Positions 23,096 to 29,818 of a stretch of 46,634 nucleotides of DNA are shown piece after piece (position 1 is the first letter of the stretch; every line of letters starts with the position of its first letter). Source of the stretch: a virus; the IMG/VR virus record IMGVR_UViG_3300020178_000305, positions 1 through 46,634 of that record. The stretch is one strand, 5' to 3'. Below the pieces are notes generated by a model, which ran no database searches, was not told the DNA's origin, and was given only the letters and a program-made list of their open reading frames with translations. Position numbers and translations under genes: made by a program.

Positions 23096-23859
23096 TCGCC
23101 TGGAAGTTCGGTATCATGAGCATCAACAGTATATAACTTTTTTGCTTTAACCCATTTAATCCAGCCTGCATAAGTCATTTTGTGTAGGCTGGATATTGCC
23201 CACTGACGTTTCATAACTGTTTCGTCTAGTTCCATAGTTCTTGCAACTAGGTGTTCTCGCTTAAACGGAATAACCTGTACAAGAGGTTCCCCCATTTTAA
23301 TTGTTGTTGGCTTAATTTCTTTAAGCATAATATTAATAGGACTTTGCGGCGCTCCTAAATCGTGATCCATTACACCAGGAACTGCTTCCCAGTTCTTACC
23401 TTCATGATAATACATTGGCAAGTACAAAGTACTCCATCCTGGTTGATTCCAAGTAAACCACGGATTATCTAATTTAACTGCTCCTCGTACTTTAAATTTA
23501 CCGTTCATAAAGCCATGTAACTGTTCAGATGGGTGATAAGCATCATTGTACATTGGATCACTGTATCGAGTTTCTATATGCTCTCCGTCGGGAGATGGCA
23601 TAATTTCAATATCACACCAAGCAGGAATAACATATCCCATACTCATATAATCTGTAATTCCAGGGCAGGCTCTGATAGTTTTTTTATGATCAATATTATG
23701 ATCACCCTTTTCGCCTATTGACGGAATGCTTTTAAACTTATCTGGAAAGAACTTACTCGCAGGTTGTATAGGTGAATATTTACGTACACCCCAACTTTGA
23801 CAAGCAAAGTTAATTACTGGTTTATCTTTTTTGAATAAGTTTTTAATAAAATTTATCAT
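23092..23859 (-). CDS. Uncharacterised protein, 255 aa
   Basis: The family is not firmly recognised. The protein starts MINFIKNLFKKDKPVINFAC and contains a conserved-looking core: ACPGITDYMSMGYVIPAWCD, then GWSTLYLPMYYHEG, then PGVMDHDLG and PLVQVIPFKREH. The pattern of invariant-looking Cys, His and Asp residues is enzyme-like. The jelly-roll-like strand order and the HDLG box could suggest a metal or oxygenase-type fold, but this is a guess. It ends the gp44 operon, is coupled to the dCMP deaminase stop, and meets phoH tail to tail. Confidence 0.6.
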   Translation of the reverse strand: MINFIKNLFKKDKPVINFACQSWGVRKYSPIQPASKFFPDKFKSIPSIGEKGDHNIDHKKTIRACPGITDYMSMGYVIPAWCDIEIMPSPDGEHIETRYSDPMYNDAYHPSEQLHGFMNGKFKVRGAVKLDNPWFTWNQPGWSTLYLPMYYHEGKNWEAVPGVMDHDLGAPQSPINIMLKEIKPTTIKMGEPLVQVIPFKREHLVARTMELDETVMKRQWAISSLHKMTYAGWIKWVKAKKLYTVDAHDTELPGD

Positions 23860-24287
23860 ACTTTAGTAACTGCTACCTTTGATTTTTCTAAGAATTCAAT
23901 TCCGTCGTTACTACGATAGTTATCCTTGTAATATACTGTGCTAATACCACTCTGGTATATTAGTTTTGCACATTCTAAGCAAGGACTATGTGTAACAAAT
24001 AATGTAGCATCATTACCACTTTCGTTTGATTTTGCCAATTTAGCAATCGCATTTGATTCTGCGTGAAGTACTTCTGGTTTAGATCTTAAAACAGGAGATC
24101 CTACGTCATCTATTCTAATTAAGTCTTCACACTCATTATCCCAGCCACTAGGCATACCGTTGTAACCAATAGAGATAATTCGATCATCCTTTACAACAAT
24201 CGCACCTACGTTCAAACGTTTTGCTGAACTGAGATTAGCAAATGTTTTGGCTACCTCCATATAAGCATTAATGAACTTCTGTTTCAC
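23856..24287 (-). CDS. dCMP deaminase (CMP/dCMP deaminase family)
   Basis: The 143-aa enzyme has the zinc site HAE at residues 75-77 and PCLEC at 102-106, with the proton-shuttling Glu77. The family converts dCMP to dUMP, the substrate for ThyX next door. Together the two genes supply dTMP for phage replication. The start is GTG 24287 with AAAGGA upstream, overlapping the thyX end by 20 bp. T4 has the same two activities, but with a ThyA-type synthase. Confidence 0.92.
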   Translation of the reverse strand: MKQKFINAYMEVAKTFANLSSAKRLNVGAIVVKDDRIISIGYNGMPSGWDNECEDLIRIDDVGSPVLRSKPEVLHAESNAIAKLAKSNESGNDATLFVTHSPCLECAKLIYQSGISTVYYKDNYRSNDGIEFLEKSKVAVTKV

Positions 24288-24954
24288 TTACAAGATCCTT
24301 TGCTAATGGAAAAATTTCTGCAATAACTTTAGCACAAGCATGAGCAATATCCATATGCTCTTTTTGTGTGCCGTTAGCACCACGTAATTCAATGTAGTGA
24401 ATCCAACTACGAAGTGTACCATTCATATACAATCGTGTCTTAGTACAACCTTCTGGTAATACTGCACGAGCCTGTTCTTTTGCAATACCGTTATCAATTG
24501 CCCACTCGTATGCTTCTTTAGCCGCGTCAATTACTTTTTGTTGTTGTGATTCCCAATCGTTGATTAGATTCATATCTTGTTGTGTATTACCTAGTGCAAT
24601 ACTATTTTGTCTGTTCTTTGTGTCCTGTAGTCGTGCTTCACGTAATACAAATTGATCGCCAAACTCTGCAGGATCTGCATAACGCTGGCTAAACTCTTGG
24701 AAACTAAAACTACGATGACGCACAATTTGATGTGCAATATCACGTGTAGTATTAATTTCTAAACAAGCACTAACCATTTCTAAAGGTGACCAATGAGCGT
24801 GTTTGATCAAATACTTGATTAGTTTCTCACTTGTTTCTGAATTCATTTGATTACTTGGATTTGAAACTCTTGCACAGTAGGCAATAAGTTCTTGACAGTC
24901 GCCGAGGTCTGAACCTTCTGGTGCTGTGCTATATGAAATTAATTTTACGCTCAT
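24268..24954 (-). CDS. thyX: Flavin-dependent thymidylate synthase ThyX
   Basis: The 228-aa protein has the ThyX motif RHRSFSFQEFSQR at residues 79-91 and the usual family length. It makes dTMP from dUMP using FAD, NADPH and methylene-tetrahydrofolate. It follows the 2OG oxygenase gene with a 4-bp overlap, and AGGAG precedes the ATG. It is in the gp44 early operon next to dCMP deaminase, so it serves nucleotide supply during replication. Confidence 0.96.
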   Translation of the reverse strand: MSVKLISYSTAPEGSDLGDCQELIAYCARVSNPSNQMNSETSEKLIKYLIKHAHWSPLEMVSACLEINTTRDIAHQIVRHRSFSFQEFSQRYADPAEFGDQFVLREARLQDTKNRQNSIALGNTQQDMNLINDWESQQQKVIDAAKEAYEWAIDNGIAKEQARAVLPEGCTKTRLYMNGTLRSWIHYIELRGANGTQKEHMDIAHACAKVIAEIFPLAKDLVSETEVH

Positions 24955-25520
24955 TCTGTTTCTCCTGGTTTTCTAATTGTAACACTAATGTTACCTGATA
25001 TTGCAACTCTGTCATGATTGCAATTTTGGACGCTTACTTTATGACTTGTATTTCCTGGAAAGATAACCATTAATCCGCTAAAAGGTTTTACAGCATAATC
25101 TGCTGTTGTAAATTCTAATGGAGCACAACTTTCACAAGCATTTACATAATAAACAAAACTAAATGTAGCAGGCCAATGTGCGTGTTCAACTGTATAATGT
25201 CCTTCATTGTTTTTGTAAACCATTCCCCAGCAGTCTACAATGTCAAAGCGTAGCATTTCTGCACCACGCTGACTTAAACCTTCAATGCTACTAATACATT
25301 GCATAATTGCAAAGTCACAGATACGTTTAAAGTCTTTGTCTTCATACAATCTAAAGTCGGTCATATCTGCTTTTACATTACTAAGATGTTTTACTTCATC
25401 GCCTCTACTTCTAATTTTTTCTTCGAGAATAGGATTTAAAGTTTCACTATTATTATATTTTACCATAGTAATATCACACGGTTCGGTTGAACTCGTTTGA
25501 TGTATCTTAAAGTAATCCAT
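24951..25520 (-). CDS. Putative 2OG-Fe(II) oxygenase
   Basis: The 189-aa protein resembles the phage 2OG-FeII_Oxy_5 type. A short motif with the paired His H113 and H115 (VEHAHWPATFSFVYYV) is followed by CAPLEF, a third His H160 (FPGNTSHKV), and R171 before the final strand DRVAISGNISV. These are the iron and 2-oxoglutarate positions of the fold. Such genes are widespread in marine T4-like phages, but substrates are unknown. The gene is coupled to parvulin upstream and thyX downstream. Confidence 0.8.
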   Translation of the reverse strand: MDYFKIHQTSSTEPCDITMVKYNNSETLNPILEEKIRSRGDEVKHLSNVKADMTDFRLYEDKDFKRICDFAIMQCISSIEGLSQRGAEMLRFDIVDCWGMVYKNNEGHYTVEHAHWPATFSFVYYVNACESCAPLEFTTADYAVKPFSGLMVIFPGNTSHKVSVQNCNHDRVAISGNISVTIRKPGETE

Positions 25521-25855
25521 TACCCTGTCCTTAATAGAATATGGTATCCGTATTCTGTTTTAATTGGTACTGTAAGCATTTCGTCTTTTTTAATTTGACT
25601 TATAGGATGAGCAATTTCATATTCCATCTCGCCTGGATAATCAAACCAACCTAAGTCACCACCGTTTTTAGCACTTCGTCTACAAGCACTATGTTCTTTT
25701 GCGGCTTGCTCAAATGTAAGTAACCCTTCTATAATATCTTGTATAATAAATCCTGCTTCTTGTTCCGCCGCAGGTGAAGGACGATTGCTTGATTGTGCTG
25801 TAGCACCTATGTGGCTGATTAAAATATGACTTGCTCTAAGTTTTTGAATCTTCAT
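25520..25855 (-). CDS. Parvulin-type peptidyl-prolyl isomerase (PpiC-like)
   Basis: The 111-aa protein is a free-standing rotamase domain: RASHILISH at the N-terminus, [24 protein letters not shown] in the middle, and [15 protein letters not shown] at the end. These are the hallmark blocks of the PpiC/parvulin family. It speeds proline isomerisation in folding proteins. I chose ATG 25855, which has GGGAG 6 nt upstream; a longer frame to 25894 would only add overlap with the ferredoxin gene. There is no signal peptide, so it acts in the cytosol. Confidence 0.9.
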   Translation of the reverse strand: MKIQKLRASHILISHIGATAQSSNRPSPAAEQEAGFIIQDIIEGLLTFEQAAKEHSACRRSAKNGGDLGWFDYPGEMEYEIAHPISQIKKDEMLTVPIKTEYGYHILLRTG

Positions 25856-26198
25856 TTGTTCTCCCACCAGGGTTCTCAGAAAAGAACCTTTCAAACTTGT
25901 TAGTTTCTAATGCCATTTCTTTAGCATCGGAAGGAACATCTTCGTCACGTTTCTCTGTAATATTTGGCCACTTAGCCGAATATTCTTCATTAATATACAA
26001 CCACTTTTCTGCGCCTTCTACGTTATCTGCAATAATAGCATCTACCGGACATTCAGGTTCGCATACACCGCAGTCAATACATTCATTAGGATTAATTACG
26101 AGCATATTTTCTCCTTCGTAGAAGCAGTCTACAGGACAAACGTCTACACAATCCATATGCTTGCATCTAATACAGTTGTCGTTTACTAAGTATGTCAT
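25836..26198 (-). CDS. fdxA: FdxA-type ferredoxin (7Fe, [3Fe-4S]/[4Fe-4S])
   Basis: The 120-aa protein reads almost like a proteobacterial Fdx[22 protein letters not shown], then [16 protein letters not shown], then [18 protein letters not shown] and a C-terminal [12 protein letters not shown]. The Cys pattern suits one [3Fe-4S] and one [4Fe-4S] cluster. It would carry electrons in the cytosol; the partner is unknown, with ThyX-linked or host reductases possible. The strong likeness to alphaproteobacterial FdxA suggests capture from the host. No clear ribosome site precedes the ATG, which lies 9 bp from the gp44 stop. Confidence 0.93.
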   Translation of the reverse strand: MTYLVNDNCIRCKHMDCVDVCPVDCFYEGENMLVINPNECIDCGVCEPECPVDAIIADNVEGAEKWLYINEEYSAKWPNITEKRDEDVPSDAKEMALETNKFERFFSENPGGRTNEDSKT

Positions 26199-26206
26199 AA
26201 TAATAG

Positions 26207-27124
26207 TTATGCTTCAATTAGTCTTGAAAGTCTAATCATGGTTGCCGCTAAATTAATCTCAGGATCAGCAACTAGTGTGTGATCAACTAGTCCTTGCTTA
26301 ATAATTAAAATAGCATCATCTCCGTGATCACCGAACAACGAAACGTTGTCATATAACCATTTGTAAATGTCTTCAACCTCATCTGGTCGTACTTGACTAC
26401 ATACAAGTTTTCTTGCTTGATTAATTTTTCCTGCTTTAAATAGTTCAACCATTTCAAGTTTGTAATCTGCTTCGCCTGTGTCGCCTTCTTGTGGAGCAAC
26501 TAGTACTCCGTCTTGACAATTCATTTGTACCATGTTAATACACTTACGCAAGTCTGGGTAGGTTGCTTTTACATAAGTGTCTAGTATATCTAAGTCTGGA
26601 GTATAACCTTCTGTAATACAAATCTCTGCTACACGAGCAGTAAATTCTGTTTGGTCAATTTTTGCAATATGAAAGCCTTGACATCTTGAATGTAGTGCTG
26701 GAATAATTCTGTTAGGATAGTTACAGGTTAAAATAAATCTGCTTGTAGTATGATATTCTTCCATTACGCCACGCAGTGCCGCTTGTGCGTTTGGACTCAA
26801 GTAATCAGCCTCATCTAGTAGCACAACCTTAAAGTCACCAAATGGAATCATCTGTACAAAGTTTACAATCTTATCACGAACATCATCTACTGAGTTTGTT
26901 CGCGATGCGTTAATCTCTAGTATGTCTAAATCGTTTAGATCTAACTCGTTGAATAATAATTTTGCCAACGTTGTTTTTCCGATTCCAGCATTGCCTGAAA
27001 ACAGCAAGTGCGGAATGGTTTTTTCTTTTATCCATTTCTTTACCTGATTGCGTTGTGCTTCATCTCGAAACACATAACCGTCTACCGTCTTAGGACGATA
27101 CTTTTCTACCCATAGTTCTTTCAT
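26207..27124 (-). CDS. gp44: Clamp loader ATPase subunit (T4 gp44-like)
   Basis: The 305-aa protein is close to T4 gp44 (319 aa) and RFC small subunits. It has an N-terminal [15 protein letters not shown], Walker A GNAGIGKT at 44-51, Walker [11 protein letters not shown], and the SRC motif HSRCQG carrying the arginine finger. It opens and loads the gp45 clamp. No gp62-like small subunit is seen in the window. It opens a seven-gene operon reaching 23092. The promoter lies within a terminator palindrome, and AAAAGG precedes the ATG. Confidence 0.95.
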   Translation of the reverse strand: MKELWVEKYRPKTVDGYVFRDEAQRNQVKKWIKEKTIPHLLFSGNAGIGKTTLAKLLFNELDLNDLDILEINASRTNSVDDVRDKIVNFVQMIPFGDFKVVLLDEADYLSPNAQAALRGVMEEYHTTSRFILTCNYPNRIIPALHSRCQGFHIAKIDQTEFTARVAEICITEGYTPDLDILDTYVKATYPDLRKCINMVQMNCQDGVLVAPQEGDTGEADYKLEMVELFKAGKINQARKLVCSQVRPDEVEDIYKWLYDNVSLFGDHGDDAILIIKQGLVDHTLVADPEINLAATMIRLSRLIEA

Positions 27125-27149
27125 ATTAATACCTTTTTGTCAAAAGAAA

Positions 27150-27191
27150 ACTCCTTATGTTGTATATAATAACACAAACAGCATAAGGAGT
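27150..27191 (-). terminator. Probable intrinsic terminator after mazG, overlapping the gp44 promoter
   Basis: Arms at 27178-27191 and 27150-27163 pair over 14 positions with one G-U, around a 14-nt loop, followed on the minus strand by TTTTCTTTT. Transcripts from mazG would form the hairpin. Transcripts from the gp44 promoter start after the first arm and would not. Confidence 0.7.
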
Positions 27192-27194
27192 CAA
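27166..27194 (-). promoter_or_regulatory. Early promoter of gp44 operon
   Basis: TTGACT (27189-27194), 17-nt spacer, TATTAT (27166-27171). It is preceded by AAAACAC. It lies inside the palindrome of the mazG terminator. Confidence 0.85.
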
Positions 27195-27201
27195 GTGTTT
27201 T

Positions 27202-27615
27202 TTAGAGATCGTTTGGTTTTCGGTTTTCCGAAAAATGAGCATCAAATTCGCCATCTGGATAACGGCTTTTTAGTTTTGTAATGTTTTCATCAATTACATC
27301 ATTAGGATCTAAACCTAACGAACGACAAGTATTAATCCAATACCAAATAATGTCGCCAAGTTCTCGTTTAAGATGAAACTTAACATCATCATTCCATGGC
27401 TTACCTTGGAATAAAACTTTTTTAATGATTTCGTTAAGTTCGCCAGTTTCTGACGATAGTCCAATCCCACCTGTGACAAGTAGTGAAATATTAACCGGGC
27501 ATCCATGATCTTCTCCATTTAAGTAATCCATCTGTTTAGATAGAGTGTTGTTGTCGTTTGATTCTTCTGATGTGACTTTCTCTACAAAGTCCTTGTATTT
27601 GTTTAGATCTATCAA
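27202..27615 (-). CDS. mazG: MazG-like nucleotide pyrophosphohydrolase
   Basis: The 137-aa protein has the MazG helical metal site SETGELNEIIKK and RELGDIIWYW (ExxE and ExxD pairs). It hydrolyses NTPs or dNTPs, and in marine phages it has been linked to host nucleotide or ppGpp pools, although that is debated. The start is TTG 27615 with AGAGG upstream. It follows the co-chaperonin gene and is the last gene before the gp44 promoter-terminator. Confidence 0.88.
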   Translation of the reverse strand: MIDLNKYKDFVEKVTSEESNDNNTLSKQMDYLNGEDHGCPVNISLLVTGGIGLSSETGELNEIIKKVLFQGKPWNDDVKFHLKRELGDIIWYWINTCRSLGLDPNDVIDENITKLKSRYPDGEFDAHFSENRKPNDL

Positions 27616-27624
27616 TGTAACCTC

Positions 27625-28062
27625 TTAGTTTATAAAATCTTCAGGTCGATGACTGTCTGAGGTACTAACCCCAGTCTTGTCACCAAATAATGAATCCTTT
27701 GGAACTTCGTCACTCCAAAGTAATACGCTTTCTGCTTCAACTGTTCGAAGCGTTTCGACGTTTCCGTCTGGACCTTCGAGGTCGTAACCTCGAGTCCAAC
27801 GTCCATGTTCGATTAAAATATAGTCTCCTACATCATATGGATCATTGTTTTCAGGACCCTTTGCATAGACTTTACCCCAACGTGGTTTGATACCTCTATC
27901 CTTACCGTCATCACTAGTAATGATAATTCCACCATCGGTTGTTCTTTCTCCGAATTCCATACCTGTAACAATAACACGGTTATGTAATGGTCGAACTGAG
28001 TTTGCTTTAACTCTAGTTTTTAGTCCTTGCTTACCTGATGCTAACTTATCGTAATCGATCAT
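27625..28062 (-). CDS. GroES-like co-chaperonin (functional analogue of T4 gp31)
   Basis: The 145-aa protein has a Cpn10-like fold: VRPLHNRVIVTGMEF at the start of the barrel, a mobile-loop region ERTTDGGIIITSD, and VYAKGPENNDPYDVGDYILIE. It is longer than GroES (97 aa), with a C-terminal extension, as seen in marine T4-like phages. It should cap host GroEL to fold phage proteins such as the capsid. AAGGGTG precedes the ATG. It lies between a small late gene and mazG. Confidence 0.88.
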   Translation of the reverse strand: MIDYDKLASGKQGLKTRVKANSVRPLHNRVIVTGMEFGERTTDGGIIITSDDGKDRGIKPRWGKVYAKGPENNDPYDVGDYILIEHGRWTRGYDLEGPDGNVETLRTVEAESVLLWSDEVPKDSLFGDKTGVSTSDSHRPEDFIN

Positions 28063-28065
28063 TTG

Positions 28066-28440
28066 TTATTCACCCTTTTTTACAAAGTCGCCATTTTCAT
28101 CTTCAATCCACTCATCATCTTGTACAGATTCTTGTACAGATTCTTTTTGTACTTTAGTTGAAGCCTTTTTAACTGGCGTAGTTTCTACTGGTTGCTCTTG
28201 CTTTTTTACTACAGGACTTTCATCCTCTACTTTATTAGGATGATCTCTGTAAAAATCTGCAAGTACATCTTCACGTTTTTTAATAATTTTACCGCCTGGG
28301 CCTAATTCGTCGCCACGTGCATTTACACGAGCGTTTCCAACCGCAGGAGTAAGTTCATTTTTTTGACGTAACAAGTCCATATCAACTGTTCTACCGTTCA
28401 TTGATTTGTAGACTTTACGTCCTGTTTGTTTAACTGCCAT
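28066..28440 (-). CDS. Hypothetical late protein, 124 aa
   Basis: The family is not assigned. The N-terminal half is basic (MAVKQTGRKVYKSMNGRTVD, then NARVNARGDELGPGGKI) and the C-terminal half is low-complexity and acidic, ending in EDENGDFVKKGE. The order reminds me of conserved small proteins of T4-like cyanophages. A late promoter GATAAATA is 22 nt upstream and AAGGAG precedes the ATG, so it is expressed late, probably in the virion or its assembly. Confidence 0.65.
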   Translation of the reverse strand: MAVKQTGRKVYKSMNGRTVDMDLLRQKNELTPAVGNARVNARGDELGPGGKIIKKREDVLADFYRDHPNKVEDESPVVKKQEQPVETTPVKKASTKVQKESVQESVQDDEWIEDENGDFVKKGE

Positions 28441-28462
28441 AACAATCTCCTTATTATGTACG

Positions 28463-28470
28463 TATTTATC
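28463..28470 (-). promoter_or_regulatory. Late promoter GATAAATA
   Basis: It lies 22 nt before the 124-aa gene, with AAGGAG in the leader, and overlaps the end of the DnaE-like gene. Confidence 0.72.
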
Positions 28471-28987
28471 TCAAGAACTCACGCCAGTCTAAGTCAAACT
28501 GGATTGAGTTTACCCTATGTACTCCAATAATATATAGCACATAACTAGATACACTAGAGCCTCTTCCGACTCCCCATACAATGCTATTTTCACGCATAAA
28601 GTCTACAAGATAGATCATATAACGCAACAAGTTTATCATACCTCTGCCTTCAAACTCTGCTAGTTCTTCAGCACATCTTGCTGTTTCTTCTTGTGTTTCG
28701 CACTTTGTTAGAATATAGTTGTGTACGTTTAGTGTCTTATATTCTTCAGGCATAAACCATTCACTCTGACATACACCGTCAAAAGTCTTTTGATCTACAT
28801 CTAGTGGAATATACTTCTTTAATTCTGGAATACCAAATTCTTTTGCATTTTGATTAAACTTATCAATATCGTCATTTGGATCACAAAGAACTATATGGCA
28901 CTTATCTATATGTCCAGAATATATCATATCAACAAGGTCTTTATTAGAAAACCGTGGGATACCGTTTGAATCAGTTTTTATTAACAT
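28466..28987 (-). CDS. DnaE-like fragment (Pol III alpha palm segment without catalytic Asp)
   Basis: The last part of this 173-aa protein, INLLRYMIYLVDFMRENSIV followed by WGVGRGSSVSSYVLYIIG and FDLDWREFL, aligns by eye with the DnaE segment around GPGRGSGAGSLVAYALKI and FDLLFERFL. It stops just before the region that carries the catalytic aspartates in DnaE. The first 110 residues are unlike DnaE except in general alpha/beta pattern. It cannot be a polymerase, so it may bind primer/template or the host holoenzyme. A TTGACA-17-TAAAAT promoter ends 6 nt before the ATG, and there is no Shine-Dalgarno. Confidence 0.75.
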   Translation of the reverse strand: MLIKTDSNGIPRFSNKDLVDMIYSGHIDKCHIVLCDPNDDIDKFNQNAKEFGIPELKKYIPLDVDQKTFDGVCQSEWFMPEEYKTLNVHNYILTKCETQEETARCAEELAEFEGRGMINLLRYMIYLVDFMRENSIVWGVGRGSSVSSYVLYIIGVHRVNSIQFDLDWREFLR

Positions 28988-28993
28988 ACAAGT

Positions 28994-29022
28994 ATTTTAA
29001 CTTATATTAATGAGATTGTCAA
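28994..29022 (-). promoter_or_regulatory. Early promoter of the DnaE-like fragment gene, predicted leaderless
   Basis: TTGACA (29017-29022), 17-nt spacer, TAAAAT (28994-28999), then 6 nt and the ATG. There is no Shine-Dalgarno. Confidence 0.83.
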
Positions 29023-29221
29023 GATCTTTATCTTGGTCTTTTGCCATTTCTTTGATATAACGGCTTTTTAGTTCCATTCTATACATATCTATTAATGTAG
29101 ACATTTGACTTTGGACTTGGGGGTTCCTAGTCATAAAGAATTTTTTAGAAAGGTCTTGTAACTTTTCCTCAATTTGAGGAGTTGTGTATTTGTCAAGATT
29201 GTCTTCTATAGGATGTAACAT
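28997..29221 (-). CDS. Small helical protein, 74 aa, unknown
   Basis: The protein is almost entirely helical and charged (QIEEKLQDLSKKFFMTRNPQ, MYRMELKSRYIKEMAKDQDK), without a recognised domain. Its ATG overlaps the stop of the fibre-type gene upstream, so it is translated with that late unit. The early promoter of the DnaE-like gene overlaps its last codons. Confidence 0.6.
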   Translation of the reverse strand: MLHPIEDNLDKYTTPQIEEKLQDLSKKFFMTRNPQVQSQMSTLIDMYRMELKSRYIKEMAKDQDKDLDNLINIS

Positions 29222-29787
29222 TAAGAATATTGTCCGTCATACTTAACAAAAATACTTGATCCTGCATTGTAAGTCCAAAGATCAATTACTTTTGGATTTT
29301 GATCATTATCAATTTCGATAGTATTATCAGAAGTAGGCCAGTCATTATGGAATTTAAGTGTACTACCTGCTTCTGTACCAATAGTAAGAGTATGCGGAGT
29401 TCCGTCATTGATTAAAATAATTCTTAGTCTACCAACTTTACCAGACTCTGGCCAGTTAGTAGTTGTAAGGGTAACATCTGCACCTAACGTAAATGTTTGT
29501 ACAGGCCCATTAGCAAAATCAACATCTTGAGAGGATTGAAGAGTTCCTACAGCATTAAGTTCTTCCGAAATATTTACTAAGTTAGCATTTAGGATATTAT
29601 TTCCTAAAAAGTTATTTGCAGTATTTTTCTTTGCTGTATTATCCTGTAGATCTTCAATTTCTTCTTTAGTTGCAACAAAGTTGGATTTGATAACTGAAAA
29701 GTTATCTCTAAATCCTTGTGAATCATTATCCTGTCCTGCTACAGGAAACGCTTCGTTAATGCTTATATCATCAATATTACTTGCCAT
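29221..29787 (-). CDS. Virion/fibre-associated protein with the shared N-terminal module
   Basis: The 188-aa protein begins with a weakly related form of the N-terminal module seen in other fibre genes here (QGFRDNFSVIKSNFVATKEE), followed by a short coiled coil and a beta-rich C-terminal part (VDFANGPVQTFTLGADVTLT). It is likely a small fibre or baseplate-linked protein. A late promoter GATAAATA lies 19 nt upstream and GAGAGGA gives the ribosome site. Confidence 0.7.
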   Translation of the reverse strand: MASNIDDISINEAFPVAGQDNDSQGFRDNFSVIKSNFVATKEEIEDLQDNTAKKNTANNFLGNNILNANLVNISEELNAVGTLQSSQDVDFANGPVQTFTLGADVTLTTTNWPESGKVGRLRIILINDGTPHTLTIGTEAGSTLKFHNDWPTSDNTIEIDNDQNPKVIDLWTYNAGSSIFVKYDGQYS

Positions 29788-29806
29788 TTTAAGTCCTCTC
29801 TAATGT

Positions 29807-29814
29807 TATTTATC
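29807..29814 (-). promoter_or_regulatory. Late promoter GATAAATA
   Basis: It lies 19 nt before the 188-aa fibre-associated gene, with GAGAGGA in the leader. Confidence 0.74.
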
Positions 29815-29818
29815 TGCT

